Shown here piece after piece: positions 8,301-17,042 of a DNA stretch of 64,000 nt (positions within the stretch are counted from its first letter, which is position 1; the number at the start of each line of letters is the position of its first letter). The translations under genes were made by a program, and so were the position numbers. The notes below the pieces were generated by a model. That model had not been told where the DNA came from. It ran no database searches and was given only the letters and a program-made list of their open reading frames with translations. The stretch is from JBMOKU01 sp049324315 (lineage in GTDB: Bacteria; Bacillota; Clostridia; Peptostreptococcales; Thermotaleaceae): contig JBMOKU010000033.1 of the NCBI GenBank assembly GCA_049324315.1, positions 186,001-250,000 on the forward strand, in the 5' to 3' direction.

Positions 8301-9919
8301 GTAGAAAAGTGACGAAGGAGATTGCAAAGGTTCGCCATTCCCTGCCTGGAATCGACTTGATTTCACCGCCTCCTCATCATGATATCTACTCCATTGAGGA
8401 CTTGGAACAATTGATATTTGACTTGAAAAATGTCAATCCAAGAGCCCGCGTCAGCGTGAAACTTGTTTCGGAGGTAGGTGTCGGTACGGTAGCGGCTGGT
8501 GTGGCCAAAGGCAGTGCAGACATGGTGTTAATAAGCGGCCATGATGGCGGTACCGGTGCTTCGCCAATTACATCCATAAAGACAGCGGGCGTTCCTTGGG
8601 AATTGGGCTTGGCTGAAACTCATCAAACATTATTGCTCAACAACTTGAGAAGTCGGATTGCTGTGCAGGTTGACGGACAGATGCGAACAGGACGGGATGT
8701 GGTCATAGGTGCTTTACTGGGCGCTGAGGAATTCGGCTTTGCAACGGCACCCCTTGTGGTATGCGGATGTATCATGATGCGTAAATGTCACAATAACACA
8801 TGCCCTGTAGGTGTGGCTACGCAAGACCCTGAACTTAGAAAACATTTCAAAGGTGATCCGGAGCATGTCATCAATTTCTTCCGTTTTATTGCCATGGAAG
8901 TTCGTGAAATCATGGCAGAATTAGGATTTAGAACAATGGATGAGATGATCGGAAGAACAGATACACTTGAGGTTGACAGAAAGAATAGACACTGGAAAAC
9001 AAAGGATCTTGATGTAAACGCCATCTTATATCGCCCAGAACTTCCTATACGGTTCGGACAAAGAAAAATGGAGGAACAGAAAGACCAAACAATGGATGTT
9101 CTTGATAGAAAGCTGATAGAAACTGCAAAACCTGCATTGGAGAAGGGCAAAAAGATTGACGGACTTTTTGAGATTAAAAACATCGATCGTACCGTTGGTG
9201 CAATGCTTTCAGGAGAAGTGACGAATCGATACGGGAAAGAGGGACTAGCGGAAGATACCATTGATTTCACCTTCATCGGCACATCCGGTCAAAGCTTTGG
9301 TGCCTTTGCAGTCAACGGAGTAACATTACGACTGTATGGCGATGCCAATGATTACCTGGGTAAAGGCCTGTCCGGCGGCAAGCTTATTGTAACCCCCAAT
9401 GAAAAATCAACACTCTCCGCATCTGAAAACATCATAGCCGGAAACACCCTTTTATATGGGGCAACCTCCGGTGAAACCTATATCTGCGGCAGAGTCGGCG
9501 AGAGATTTGCCGTAAGAAACAGTGGTGCCATCGCCGTTGTTGAGGGCGTGGGAGACCATGGCTGTGAGTATATGACCGGAGGACGGGTTGTCATCCTTGG
9601 CGAGACTGGCAGAAACTTTGGTGCCGGTATGAGTGGTGGAATTGCTTATGTACTGGATGAGCAAGACAGCCTTCAAGGAAAATGCAATTTTGAAATGATT
9701 GAGATTGAACCATTGAAGGAAGAAGATATCCAATTGGTTAGAAAGCTGGTTGAGAATCATGTTCGTTATACAAATAGTTCAAAAGGCCAGGAGATTCTCA
9801 ACAACTGGAATGATTACATCCACAAGTTTGTAAGGGTTATCAGCCCTCAATATAGAGAAATCATTGAAAAATCCGAAGCAGTAGCGATAGATAGCTGGGA
9901 GGTGAAGTTCAGTGTCTAG
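5378..9919 (+). CDS. gltB: Glutamate synthase, large subunit
   Basis: The 1513-residue protein converts glutamine plus 2-oxoglutarate to two glutamates in the cytoplasm. An N-terminal class-II glutaminase domain has its nucleophile at Cys23 (DSCGVGF), implying removal of a 22-residue propeptide. A central domain and an FMN-binding (beta/alpha)8 domain (KPGEGGHLPG, SGHDGGTGASP) follow. The 3Fe-4S cluster ligands are Cys1131, Cys1137 and Cys1142. The C-terminal GXGXG beta-helix domain closes the protein. The ATG at 5378 follows GGGGAGG; an upstream in-frame ATG at 5360 overlaps that ribosome site. The gene overlaps gltD by 8 bp. Full length, with all key residues visible. Confidence 0.97.
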   Translation: MNEMKYFPKKQGLYDPAFEKDSCGVGFIADITGKKSNEIVKSGLEILKNMSHRGATGADPETGDGAGISIQIPHEFFASELLKMDIQLPGEGDYGVGMIFLPMEPNARYYCEGVFERILREEGQKFIAWRDVPVYDKACGVSAQGTRPVVQQIFIDRNGQDPDHFERKLYIIRKRVEKSIAEAAKPYTDAFYVCSLSMRTIVYKGQFLAHQIEKFYPELKDEKLKSAIVTVHQRYSTNTFPSWRLAHPYRYISHNGEINTIRGNIKWMNAREGVMTSKLFGDDFEKVLPIIQPNSSDSCNLDNVFELLVLNGYSMPHAIKMLMPEAWRYDKTMSADLRSFYEYHEGLIEPWDGPATIVFTDGVQVGATLDRNGLRPARYLITKDNLVVMASESGVLKIPEEQILKKGKLGPGKIFIVDTDEKKIINDDEVKQKLASERGYAEWIRENKIDLNEIRLNKDLPKMDEETLAAKQVIFGYTEEELKRALAPMAKDGKEAISSMGNDAPLAVLSDKPQLLFSYFRQLFAQVTNPPIDPIREKKVMSLNQYIGRSGNILKKINEKQPNKFIELEQPILYAEKMEKIKNIDVDTLRSITIPIIFEADQYEKGLKDALTSLKKRVDESIAQGYRIIILSDRDVDRYRAPIPSLLAVSAVHNHLIHMKRRTKVDLIIETGEARDTFHMALLLGYGATAVYPYMALESINHLVKNQLYIKDITVKEACMNYVRSLGYGIRKITSKMGISTLRSFNGAQIFEVMGLDEALINEYFAGTPCRLSGLKMDGIAKETLIRHSKAFEFKTRTQQLEIGGQIHWRKDGEAHLFNPDTISKLQHACRTNDYHLFKEYSTLINDQSEKLKTIRGLLKFKDFNPVPLEEVESVESIIKRFATGAMSFGSLSKEVHETLAIAMNRIGGKSNSGEGGEDDQRYIKTENGDYKSSAIKQVAAARFGVTTNYLIHADELQIKVAQGAKPGEGGHLPGRKVTKEIAKVRHSLPGIDLISPPPHHDIYSIEDLEQLIFDLKNVNPRARVSVKLVSEVGVGTVAAGVAKGSADMVLISGHDGGTGASPITSIKTAGVPWELGLAETHQTLLLNNLRSRIAVQVDGQMRTGRDVVIGALLGAEEFGFATAPLVVCGCIMMRKCHNNTCPVGVATQDPELRKHFKGDPEHVINFFRFIAMEVREIMAELGFRTMDEMIGRTDTLEVDRKNRHWKTKDLDVNAILYRPELPIRFGQRKMEEQKDQTMDVLDRKLIETAKPALEKGKKIDGLFEIKNIDRTVGAMLSGEVTNRYGKEGLAEDTIDFTFIGTSGQSFGAFAVNGVTLRLYGDANDYLGKGLSGGKLIVTPNEKSTLSASENIIAGNTLLYGATSGETYICGRVGERFAVRNSGAIAVVEGVGDHGCEYMTGGRVVILGETGRNFGAGMSGGIAYVLDEQDSLQGKCNFEMIEIEPLKEEDIQLVRKLVENHVRYTNSSKGQEILNNWNDYIHKFVRVISPQYREIIEKSEAVAIDSWEVKFSV

Positions 9920-11336
9920 TAAGTCACCATTCATGATCTATGAAAGAAGAAATGCAAAAAAACTTCCTGTGAATGAAAGAATTAAGAATTATAAAAAGGT
10001 CTATGTTCCTCAGACGGAAGAAGAAATAAAAATTCAGGCATCCCGCTGTATGGATTGCGGGGTCGCCTTCTGCAATCATGCCTGTCCCTTGGGAAATGTC
10101 TTGCCGGATTTAAACTATCTGGTTACGAACGGACATTGGAAGAAGGCATTGGATATACTACAAAGCACAAACAATTTCCCTGAATTCACTGGCAGGTTAT
10201 GCCCCGCTTTATGCGAAGCAGCATGTACCCTGGGAATCAATCAAGAACCCACAACCAACAGAGAAATCGAATTAAGCATTATAGAGAAAGGTTTTGAAGA
10301 AGGCTGGGTCAAACCCCTTCCTCCCAAAATGCGAACAGGACGGAAGGTCGCTGTAGTAGGCTCTGGTCCTGCAGGACTTGCCGTCGCTCAGCAGCTTACA
10401 CGGGCGGGTCACGATGTGACGGTGTTTGAGCGTTCAGAGAGCATTGGCGGGATTTTGGCCCTCGGCATCCCGGACTATAAATTGGAGAAATGGGTTTTAC
10501 AGCGCAGGCTTGATCAATTGAAAGAAGAAGGTGTTACATTCATAACAAATACCAATGTGGGCATTGATATCTCAGCAGAAGCCCTCAAAGCGAAGTTTGA
10601 CGCCGTTTGTTTAACCGGCGGCTCCACAATTCCAAGAGATCTGGATATCGATGGAAGATCTCTGGCAGGGATTCATTTCGCCATGGATTATTTGACACAA
10701 CAGAACCTTATCAATCAGGGCAAACAAATTCCTGATGAAGAACGAATCGATGCCGCGGAAAAAAATGTGATCATCGTTGGCGGCGGCGACACCGGTGCGG
10801 ATTGTCTCGGCGTTGCCCTTCGTCAAGGTGCAAAGCAAGTGGTTCAATTGGAATTAATGCCCAAGCCGCCGAAGAATAGAACTGAAAAGATGCCATGGCC
10901 TACCTGGCCCATGATTCTCCGCACCAATACCTCCCACGAAGAGGGCGGCGAAAGAAGATGGAGTATCGCAACAAAATATTTCTCTGGTCAAGATGGTCAG
11001 GTTAAAAGTGTCCGCTGTGTTGAGCTTAAATGGGTGGAAGATGAAAGCGGCATGCGGAAAATGGAGGAAATTGAAGGCAGTGGTTTTGATCTGGATGCTG
11101 ACCTTGTCCTCTTTGCCATGGGATTCCTTCATCCCGAACATGGTTCCATGCTAAAAAATTTCGAAATTCAATTAGACAAAAGAGGAAATGTAAAGACGGA
11201 CACAAAGCATATGACCAATATTTCCGGCATATTCGCTGCAGGAGACATGAGAACGGGCCAATCCCTTGTATGTAAGGCAATCGCGGATGCCAGAGCTGCT
11301 GCTGAAGCCATCGATGAATACCTTAAGAATCAATAA
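9912..11336 (+). CDS. gltD: Glutamate synthase, small subunit
   Basis: The 474-residue partner of GltB takes electrons from NAD(P)H and passes them to the large subunit. The N-terminal domain has cysteines at 46, 49, 54, 58 and 97, 101, 105 for two 4Fe-4S clusters. An FAD site follows (VVGSGPAGLA, about 148-157), then an NAD(P)H site (VGGGDTGAD, about 288) and a second FAD motif near the end (FAAGDMRTG). It starts with GTG inside the gltB 3' end, preceded by GGGAGGTGA, so the pair is translationally coupled. A terminator follows at 11386. Confidence 0.96.
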   Translation: MSSKSPFMIYERRNAKKLPVNERIKNYKKVYVPQTEEEIKIQASRCMDCGVAFCNHACPLGNVLPDLNYLVTNGHWKKALDILQSTNNFPEFTGRLCPALCEAACTLGINQEPTTNREIELSIIEKGFEEGWVKPLPPKMRTGRKVAVVGSGPAGLAVAQQLTRAGHDVTVFERSESIGGILALGIPDYKLEKWVLQRRLDQLKEEGVTFITNTNVGIDISAEALKAKFDAVCLTGGSTIPRDLDIDGRSLAGIHFAMDYLTQQNLINQGKQIPDEERIDAAEKNVIIVGGGDTGADCLGVALRQGAKQVVQLELMPKPPKNRTEKMPWPTWPMILRTNTSHEEGGERRWSIATKYFSGQDGQVKSVRCVELKWVEDESGMRKMEEIEGSGFDLDADLVLFAMGFLHPEHGSMLKNFEIQLDKRGNVKTDTKHMTNISGIFAAGDMRTGQSLVCKAIADARAAAEAIDEYLKNQ

Positions 11337-11385
11337 GACTTATTAAGCAGAATACCTGCTAAAACATGGATTTACAAAACGTAGA

Positions 11386-11422
11386 TAAACCCGTACTGCA
11401 TTATAATTGTCGTACGGGTTTA
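11386..11422. terminator. Terminator after gltD
   Basis: TAAACCCGTAC and GTACGGGTTTA form an 11-bp perfect stem with T/A-rich flanks, 50 bp after gltD. Confidence 0.75.
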
Positions 11423-11432
11423 TTACGCTCTG

Positions 11433-11457
11433 ATAAGAACCTAGCTAAAGTTCTTAT
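11433..11457. terminator. Second hairpin, probable terminator of the InhA-type protease gene
   Basis: ATAAGAAC and GTTCTTAT form an 8-bp stem 30 bp past the protease stop codon, on the side where minus-strand transcription ends. Confidence 0.5.
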
Positions 11458-11487
11458 TTAAAGGGTTTTGCGCTGATTAATTATTTT

Positions 11488-13875
11488 TTATTTGTAAATT
11501 ACAATTTCACCCACGGTATAATCCGGAGAATTACCAATTACCTTAAATCTCAAGCCATAGGTAGGTACCTTTATACCACTGCTTGGAGCTTTATTATTCC
11601 AGTAGCTGTGGGCATCGTTATATTCAGGTACCGCTTGCTTTCCTTGTATAACTTGAGTCTTCCCAAAGAAGGTGAGTTCTTTGTCTTCACTTCGGTCTAA
11701 ACTGAAAGCTGCGTCATGGATCTGGATTCTTGTTCTGAGGGTAGTCCCTTTTTCAACCATTGGTTGTGGATGGGCATCTACGATACCTAAGAAGCCGTGT
11801 CCCGGATGTACACCCACCCAGTTATCATCATAAGAAGTATCTCTGTACCATAACAGCATTCCTGGGTCATGCTTGAAGAATTCTGCTACATCTCCATTCC
11901 AGTTATACCCAAATGTCAAGCTTTCATCTGTCTTGTTATGATTCCTCCATTCCAGAAGATAGTAATGTGATTTTTCCTCATAGCCTTTAGAGATTTCCCA
12001 GCCATGATTGATCCATTTATCTTCTCCATTTTCCGCGTTATCTTCGAATATGATCTCGTCATCTGCAATAACTTTAATATCATCGATAAAGAATCCTTCT
12101 AAACTTGTTCCCCAGTCCGTCATGTATCTAAACTGCAGCATAATCTCTTGTCCCGCATATTGGGTTAAGTCAATTTTTTCATTTACCCATCCATTGCTGC
12201 TTCCTGTATATCCGGGCATATTATCCTTGATGGCAGGATAACCATCTGGCACAATGGTATCTGTAGTCCTCCCTGAGGATAGAGAGGTCCAGGTTTCTCC
12301 TTCATCGGTAGATACTTGAACAAATCCAAAATCCCAGTCTTCTTCAATGTTGTACCAGGTTTGGAAATCCAACATAATCTCAGAAGCTTCAGGTAAATAT
12401 ACCGCTGCAGCCACGGTGTTGTCAATCTCGTCACCTTTTCCACCATACCACTCATAGCTTCCTTCATATGGACTTGTCATCACTTTTAATTTTTTTGGCA
12501 GGTTAACTTTCAGTACTTGATGATTGTTTCCTACACTCGTGGTTTGATCCAGCTTAAATGTCATACCATCCTTGGTAATATCTTCATAGTTTATTTCAGT
12601 GGGTTGTACCCATTGACCTCCCCATATCTGACCTAGGGTCCATCTTGCCCACGGACTCATGGGAGCAGGCTTTGTTCCCAGTGGCTTTCCGGTCCAGCTG
12701 CCGCTTGACATTAATGAATAGAATCCTACAGGATCACCATCTCCACTATAGATAGTATCATACTCATCCGGCAAACCAATATCATGGCCGAACTCATGAC
12801 AGAATACGCCGATTCCGCCATCTTCGCCTTGGATGATATAATTGTAAGCCAGCATATTTCCATCCCAATAAGGAACCGTTGGATTATCACTTGGGATATA
12901 TTCAAATACAGATGAACTGTGGGCCCAAATTGCATTGTCTCCCTGTGCTCCACCGCCGCCGCTTTGATCAACACCGGCATGTACGATGACAAGGTGGTCT
13001 ATAATGCCATCTGCCTCATCAAAATCTCCGTCTCCATCCATGTCATAAGGGTCTTCTATATCATAATCTTCAAATGGAACGCCCTCCCGCTGCGCTACAA
13101 CCAATAAGTCTTTCACTAAGTCCTTTGAAGTACCCGGTAATTTATTATCATGTCCCCCTCTTGCTTCATCGTCATCACCATAATAGGCTTCTGAATGGGG
13201 AAGTTGATACCATCCGTATACATCCCCTTCTACTTTATAGCTTCCTCCTGATTGCTCCAAATAATAGTCAACCATGCTGTCAAGATGTACCGTTTCACCT
13301 CTATGATTTACAGCATCATAGCCACCTTTTGTAAATAACATCTTCTGGTAATGTTCTCTACCAAAATCGTCTACCCATAGATCCGTATCATTATCCGGAG
13401 CCGGCATTTCGATTTGGTTGTGAAGCGGTCCTATATCGTATTCGTCTTCGCCAAATTCCGCTAAAAGAATCAGCATTTTTGCTTTTCTAACACTTCCACT
13501 CCATGCTTTTTCTTCAACGCTTTCAATATCTGTAATTCTCTTACCTAGTTTTTTTCCATGCAGTATATTTCCATATTCTATATCTCCAACACTATTTCTC
13601 TTCAATTCTTTTAATAATACTTTTTTATCTGCTGGTTTTGGTTGATTTTTAACCAATTTGTTCTGTATGTAGTTCTGAACAGCTTTTTCAATTGCCTCCG
13701 GTGTTGAATCTTTATTGATAACACCTTTGTTCATCAGCATCCTGGTAATTCCTATTTCATTAGGCGGTGTACTGTTTTTGGTAAAGCCTTCATCTGCCTT
13801 TTCCACTGGATTAGCATAAGCAAACGATGTACACAACATAGTAAGAATTAATACAATTGCCAAAGATTTCTTCAT
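11488..13875 (-). CDS. Secreted M6-family metalloprotease (immune inhibitor A type)
   Basis: The 795-residue preproprotein has a classic signal peptide (MKKSLAIVLILTMLCTSFAYA), a charged propeptide, and a peptidase M6 domain with the zinc site HEFGH near residue 360 followed by DEYD and the downstream met-turn-like LMSSGSW. C-terminal beta-sandwich modules (GFIDDIKV, VQVSTDEG) resemble the MAM/CUB-like and PKD-like domains of InhA. Such enzymes degrade extracellular proteins, for nutrition or against host or competitor peptides. The ATG at 13875 follows AGGAGGAA. The gene is monocistronic between two intergenic regions. Length is typical of InhA proteases. Confidence 0.93.
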   Translation of the reverse strand: MKKSLAIVLILTMLCTSFAYANPVEKADEGFTKNSTPPNEIGITRMLMNKGVINKDSTPEAIEKAVQNYIQNKLVKNQPKPADKKVLLKELKRNSVGDIEYGNILHGKKLGKRITDIESVEEKAWSGSVRKAKMLILLAEFGEDEYDIGPLHNQIEMPAPDNDTDLWVDDFGREHYQKMLFTKGGYDAVNHRGETVHLDSMVDYYLEQSGGSYKVEGDVYGWYQLPHSEAYYGDDDEARGGHDNKLPGTSKDLVKDLLVVAQREGVPFEDYDIEDPYDMDGDGDFDEADGIIDHLVIVHAGVDQSGGGGAQGDNAIWAHSSSVFEYIPSDNPTVPYWDGNMLAYNYIIQGEDGGIGVFCHEFGHDIGLPDEYDTIYSGDGDPVGFYSLMSSGSWTGKPLGTKPAPMSPWARWTLGQIWGGQWVQPTEINYEDITKDGMTFKLDQTTSVGNNHQVLKVNLPKKLKVMTSPYEGSYEWYGGKGDEIDNTVAAAVYLPEASEIMLDFQTWYNIEEDWDFGFVQVSTDEGETWTSLSSGRTTDTIVPDGYPAIKDNMPGYTGSSNGWVNEKIDLTQYAGQEIMLQFRYMTDWGTSLEGFFIDDIKVIADDEIIFEDNAENGEDKWINHGWEISKGYEEKSHYYLLEWRNHNKTDESLTFGYNWNGDVAEFFKHDPGMLLWYRDTSYDDNWVGVHPGHGFLGIVDAHPQPMVEKGTTLRTRIQIHDAAFSLDRSEDKELTFFGKTQVIQGKQAVPEYNDAHSYWNNKAPSSGIKVPTYGLRFKVIGNSPDYTVGEIVIYK

Positions 13876-14284
13876 TTCTATTCCTCCTTTTCGTTTTTGA
13901 AAAAGCTTTTATACGCCATATTGCTTTACGATAAAGCGATCCTCCTTTCATGTAAAATAATTGCAGTTCCCCATAATCCCGATGCTGTATTATGAAGAAC
14001 TTGTTTTACTGTTTCATCCTTACGTACAACCTGCAAAATATACGGTTCACATGCGTTTCTCACATATTGTAAGAATTTTTCTATGTAAAAATTTATTTTT
14101 ACGATTATTCTATATTATAAACTTGCCCATATGGATAATTTTGTAAATATCAGTTGTCTTCTCATGTCGTTTTTTTGTAACTTTCTATAATGTCATATAT
14201 TTAACCGATACGGTATCCCGTATAAAACAGCTTTAACATCACTAAAGATGGCCTAAATGCTTATTTTAGCTAATCACACTGCAT
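13876..14284. other. Intergenic region upstream of the protease gene
   Basis: About 400 bp, very AT-rich in its middle. A second GGAGG (about 13942-13946) lies on the minus strand some 65 bp before the protease start, but no convincing leader peptide uses it. A TATAAT-like -10 is present on the minus strand near 14113, with no good -35. No gene recognised. Confidence 0.4.
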
Positions 14285-14338
14285 AAAAATAATACAAAAG
14301 GATACAGAAGTTCATCTGTATCCTTTTGTATTATTTTT
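14285..14338. terminator. Strong bidirectional terminator after the GH4 gene
   Basis: A perfect stem of more than 20 bp (AATACAAAAGGATACAGA and its complement) with a 6-nt loop and A/T tails on both sides, 59 bp past the GH4 stop codon. Confidence 0.85.
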
Positions 14339-14396
14339 AAAAAACGCAACCATAGTCCTATTCGTTTTTAATTGCATTTATCATCCTCTCATCTTG

Positions 14397-15776
14397 TTAT
14401 ATATCCCATCCGACAAGATATTTCTTTGTATTATATAGCATCTCATCAAACAGCTTTTGGGCATTATCATAATCCGTGCTAACCGCCGGATCATTTAGAA
14501 ATGCTTGAAACGCCAGCTGCTTGTTTCTTTCCATAGCCGCTTCAAGAATGATCTCTTGATTGAATATATGTACATTTAATAATGATTGTACACTCTTTGG
14601 CAGCTTACCGGACACCATAGGATAAACGGCATTCTTGGTAAAAAATGCATTGGTTTCAACAATGGTATTATGGGGAACATCACCCATCTGCCCTTTATTC
14701 GGTAAGTTGACATTTGTAATGATGTCTTTTAGGCCCAGAAGTGCTTTTATTTGTTGAATACCTTCTTCACCTGATGGATGTATTTGGATTTCTTCTCCAC
14801 CCTCCAGCATTCTCTCTCTTTTTTCGATCAACTGCTCTTGATTCTTCATCCTCCACGAAACAGGGGTCAACTGAAATTTCCACTTCCCCACGGTTTCTGG
14901 ATCCTTCAAGTACCATGACGGCACAAACTCAGCAAGATGTCTATCTCCCGCGGCAGCAATACACCTGTATTTTTGAAACAAGTCAAATTTTACTCTGTTT
15001 GCTGAGTCAAAATAGCTATCCTCCCACTTTCCTCTATCTTCAAAGCCATTATCATAATACTTTTCTACAAACTTTTTATAAACCGGCAGCAAATCAATGC
15101 CCTTATATGCAGCCTTATTAATCCATGTAAAATGATTGACGCCCAACACGTTGGTGTTAATCTCCTCTCTGGAAACATCCAAGCCTTCTATTTCTTTTAA
15201 TGCCTTGGCTAACATATTTTGTACCGCAAAAACCTCATGGCAGCATCCAAAGGCTTTAATTTCAGGGAAGACCGTATATAAGGTCCTCATGCAGATAGCC
15301 ATGGGATTGGTATAATTGATGACCCAGGCATTTGGACAAAATTCTTTAATTGCTTGGGCAAAACCTTTATAAATAGGCACTGTTCTTAGTGATCTGAAAA
15401 GCCCGCCTGGTCCTGTGGTATCACCCACAGACTGATATATTCCATACTTTTCCGGGATATGTACATCGGATTCCATCTCATGAAAAGTTCCTGGTAAAAT
15501 AGATACGATTACAAAATCTGCCTTATCAAGAGCTTCACTTATTCCGTCTACCGCCTTGTACTTCCATTTGCCGGGTAAATCTTCTCTTTGATACAATTTA
15601 TTTCCAAGGCTCTCGTTCTTCCTGGCAGACTCTTGGTCAATATCGTATAGATATACAACACCTGCAATAGATTCTTCCAGGGCTAAGTCAAACATAAATT
15701 TCCAAGCCCAGCCTTTTGAACCTCCGCCAATATACGCTATTTTTATATCTTCTACCCTATTTTCTAAAAATTTCAT
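14397..15776 (-). CDS. Glycoside hydrolase family 4, probable alpha-galacturonidase (LplD-like)
   Basis: The 459-residue cytoplasmic enzyme has the GH4 NAD-binding start (IAYIGGGSKGW, 13-23), NYTNPMA (155-161), the metal-site motif CHEV (179-182) and GVNHFTW (212-218). GH4 enzymes cleave glycosides by NAD+- and Mn2+-dependent redox-elimination. The four residues around the metal-binding cysteine differ between activities, and CHEV is the form found in Bacillus subtilis LplD alpha-galacturonidase. The neighbouring GH28, GH105 and sugar ABC genes agree with galacturonide cleavage. ATG follows GGAAGGAG. It is transcribed divergently from the AraC regulator. Family assignment is certain; substrate is inferred. 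Confidence 0.85.
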   Translation of the reverse strand: MKFLENRVEDIKIAYIGGGSKGWAWKFMFDLALEESIAGVVYLYDIDQESARKNESLGNKLYQREDLPGKWKYKAVDGISEALDKADFVIVSILPGTFHEMESDVHIPEKYGIYQSVGDTTGPGGLFRSLRTVPIYKGFAQAIKEFCPNAWVINYTNPMAICMRTLYTVFPEIKAFGCCHEVFAVQNMLAKALKEIEGLDVSREEINTNVLGVNHFTWINKAAYKGIDLLPVYKKFVEKYYDNGFEDRGKWEDSYFDSANRVKFDLFQKYRCIAAAGDRHLAEFVPSWYLKDPETVGKWKFQLTPVSWRMKNQEQLIEKRERMLEGGEEIQIHPSGEEGIQQIKALLGLKDIITNVNLPNKGQMGDVPHNTIVETNAFFTKNAVYPMVSGKLPKSVQSLLNVHIFNQEIILEAAMERNKQLAFQAFLNDPAVSTDYDNAQKLFDEMLYNTKKYLVGWDI

Positions 15777-15797
15777 AAACTATCTCCTTCCTTTTTA

Positions 15798-15826
15798 TTG
15801 ACTGAAAAGATACAGTAGTGTTTAAT
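15798..15826 (+). promoter_or_regulatory. Promoter of the AraC regulator gene
   Basis: TTGACT (15798-15803), a 17-bp spacer and TTTAAT (15821-15826), in the divergent GH4/araC intergenic region. Confidence 0.55.
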
Positions 15827-15839
15827 AAAGCTATAGCAT

Positions 15840-15853
15840 TAGAAACGTTATCT
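15840..15853. promoter_or_regulatory. cre-like CcpA site upstream of the AraC regulator
   Basis: TAGAAACGTTATCT matches 12 of 14 positions of the cre consensus TGWAARCGYTWNCW. It lies just downstream of the predicted start site, a roadblock position. Confidence 0.45.
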
Positions 15854-15872
15854 TCTCTTTAGGGGTGATTTG

Positions 15873-16721
15873 ATGAATAGCAAAGAGTTTAATGAGTATT
15901 GTCCTGAATTCTACATTGATACCATAAAAAGAGAAAAGAAATATAATATGGAAAGCCATTTTCATGAAGCTCTGGAAATATTCTATTTGATTGATGGCGA
16001 GCGAAGGTATTTTATAAACGATACCATATACAAAGTCTCAAGCGGGAACTTGGTATTAGTGGATATCAATGAAATCCATAAAACAGCGGATACCGATGTA
16101 TTCGCCCATAAGAGACTTGTCTTAAATTTTAATCCATCGTTTATCTATGAGATTTGTCCAAAATCTTCCGGACTTGATTTATGTTCTTGCTTTAAGTCAA
16201 ATCGTAAGATACTACCGTTATCCTTAAAATATAAAAAAGATATGGAACATATTTTCCACAGAATGATGGAGATCTATGACAGCGAGAGTGAAACAAAAAG
16301 ATTTCACCTCCAAATACTCCTCTGTGAATTATTGCTGCTCATTAACAATCATTTAAATGAATTGAAAACGAAAGATAAGAACTTGGTTTATTCTATTAAC
16401 CCCAAAATATCTAAAATTATAAAGTATATAAATAGCTATTATTATGAAGATATAACCCTTTCTTCCGCCGGCAAAAAGCTCCATATAAGCCCGTTCTATT
16501 TAAGCAAGTTGTTCAAGGAAAATACAAGTCTCACATTTGTCGAATACTTGAACAGCGTAAGAATTAGAAAAGCCAAAGAGCTTCTTATAGATACAGATTA
16601 TCGTGTCATCGATATTACAGAAAAAGTAGGCTTCAATAATCACACCCATTTCACCAGAACTTTCAAAGCCTTAACCGGGGTATCCCCCCTGCAATATAGA
16701 AAGCTGATGATAAGAGAGTAG
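15873..16721 (+). CDS. AraC-family transcriptional regulator of the pectin locus
   Basis: The protein of about 282 residues has an N-terminal cupin-like sugar-sensing domain (MESHFHEALEIFYLIDGE, then GNLVLVDINEIH). The C-terminal double HTH domain (about 180-280) contains SPFYLSKLFKENT and the family signature GFNNHTHFTRTFKALTGVSPLQYRK. Such regulators usually activate adjacent carbohydrate genes when the sugar is bound. It sits between the GH4 gene (divergent) and the end of the GH28-ABC operon (convergent), so it is the likely local activator. ATG at 15873 follows AGGGGTGA; a TTG one codon earlier is possible. Confidence 0.88.
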   Translation: MNSKEFNEYCPEFYIDTIKREKKYNMESHFHEALEIFYLIDGERRYFINDTIYKVSSGNLVLVDINEIHKTADTDVFAHKRLVLNFNPSFIYEICPKSSGLDLCSCFKSNRKILPLSLKYKKDMEHIFHRMMEIYDSESETKRFHLQILLCELLLLINNHLNELKTKDKNLVYSINPKISKIIKYINSYYYEDITLSSAGKKLHISPFYLSKLFKENTSLTFVEYLNSVRIRKAKELLIDTDYRVIDITEKVGFNNHTHFTRTFKALTGVSPLQYRKLMIRE

Positions 16722-16741
16722 TTGTTTCACCGCTTCACCAC

Positions 16742-16889
16742 GGGGACAGTTCCATCGTTTTCCCTTCGGTCCTTCGCTACGCTTCGGAAACGCTCGAACC
16801 GTCCCCATGGCTCCGCTATATATTCGGCAACACATGGGGACAGGGCCCCAGTCCGGTAAAAACCGCACCGGACAGCGGACCAGTCCCCA
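16742..16889. repeat. GC-rich palindromic (REP-like) intergenic element
   Basis: Two nested palindromes stand out from the AT-rich surroundings. GGGGACAGTTCC (16742-16753) pairs with GAACCGTCCCC (16796-16806). TGGGGAC (near 16836) pairs with GTCCCCA (near 16884), enclosing AGTCCGG/CCGGACAG. A degenerate relative is at 23908-23974. No protein is supported here. Confidence 0.6.
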
Positions 16890-17002
16890 AGTCTTGCCCA
16901 GTAGCCTCGAACCGCCCTTCTATTACATTTTCCTTACCCAATGTAAAAGCTTTATTGCATTCTATATAATGAAAAATCCAGCTTTATCCCTATTATATTT
17001 AA

Positions 17003-17032
17003 ATCCATAGGAAACTATATTTTCCTATGGAT
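17003..17032 (-). terminator. Terminator of the GH105-ABC-GH28 operon
   Basis: ATCCATAGGAAA and TTTCCTATGGAT form a 12-bp perfect stem followed on the minus strand by a T-rich tract, 11 bp past the GH28 stop codon. Confidence 0.75.
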
Positions 17033-17042
17033 GTCTGTTAAA

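Noticed and set aside
8788..9282. 164-codon minus-strand frame inside gltB
   Set aside because: Serine/phenylalanine-rich antisense shadow; gltB is intact on the plus strand.
13880..13960. Possible leader peptide before the protease gene (ATG with 13 codons to a stop in the ribosome site)
   Set aside because: The second GGAGG is over 20 bases from that ATG, so initiation there is unlikely.
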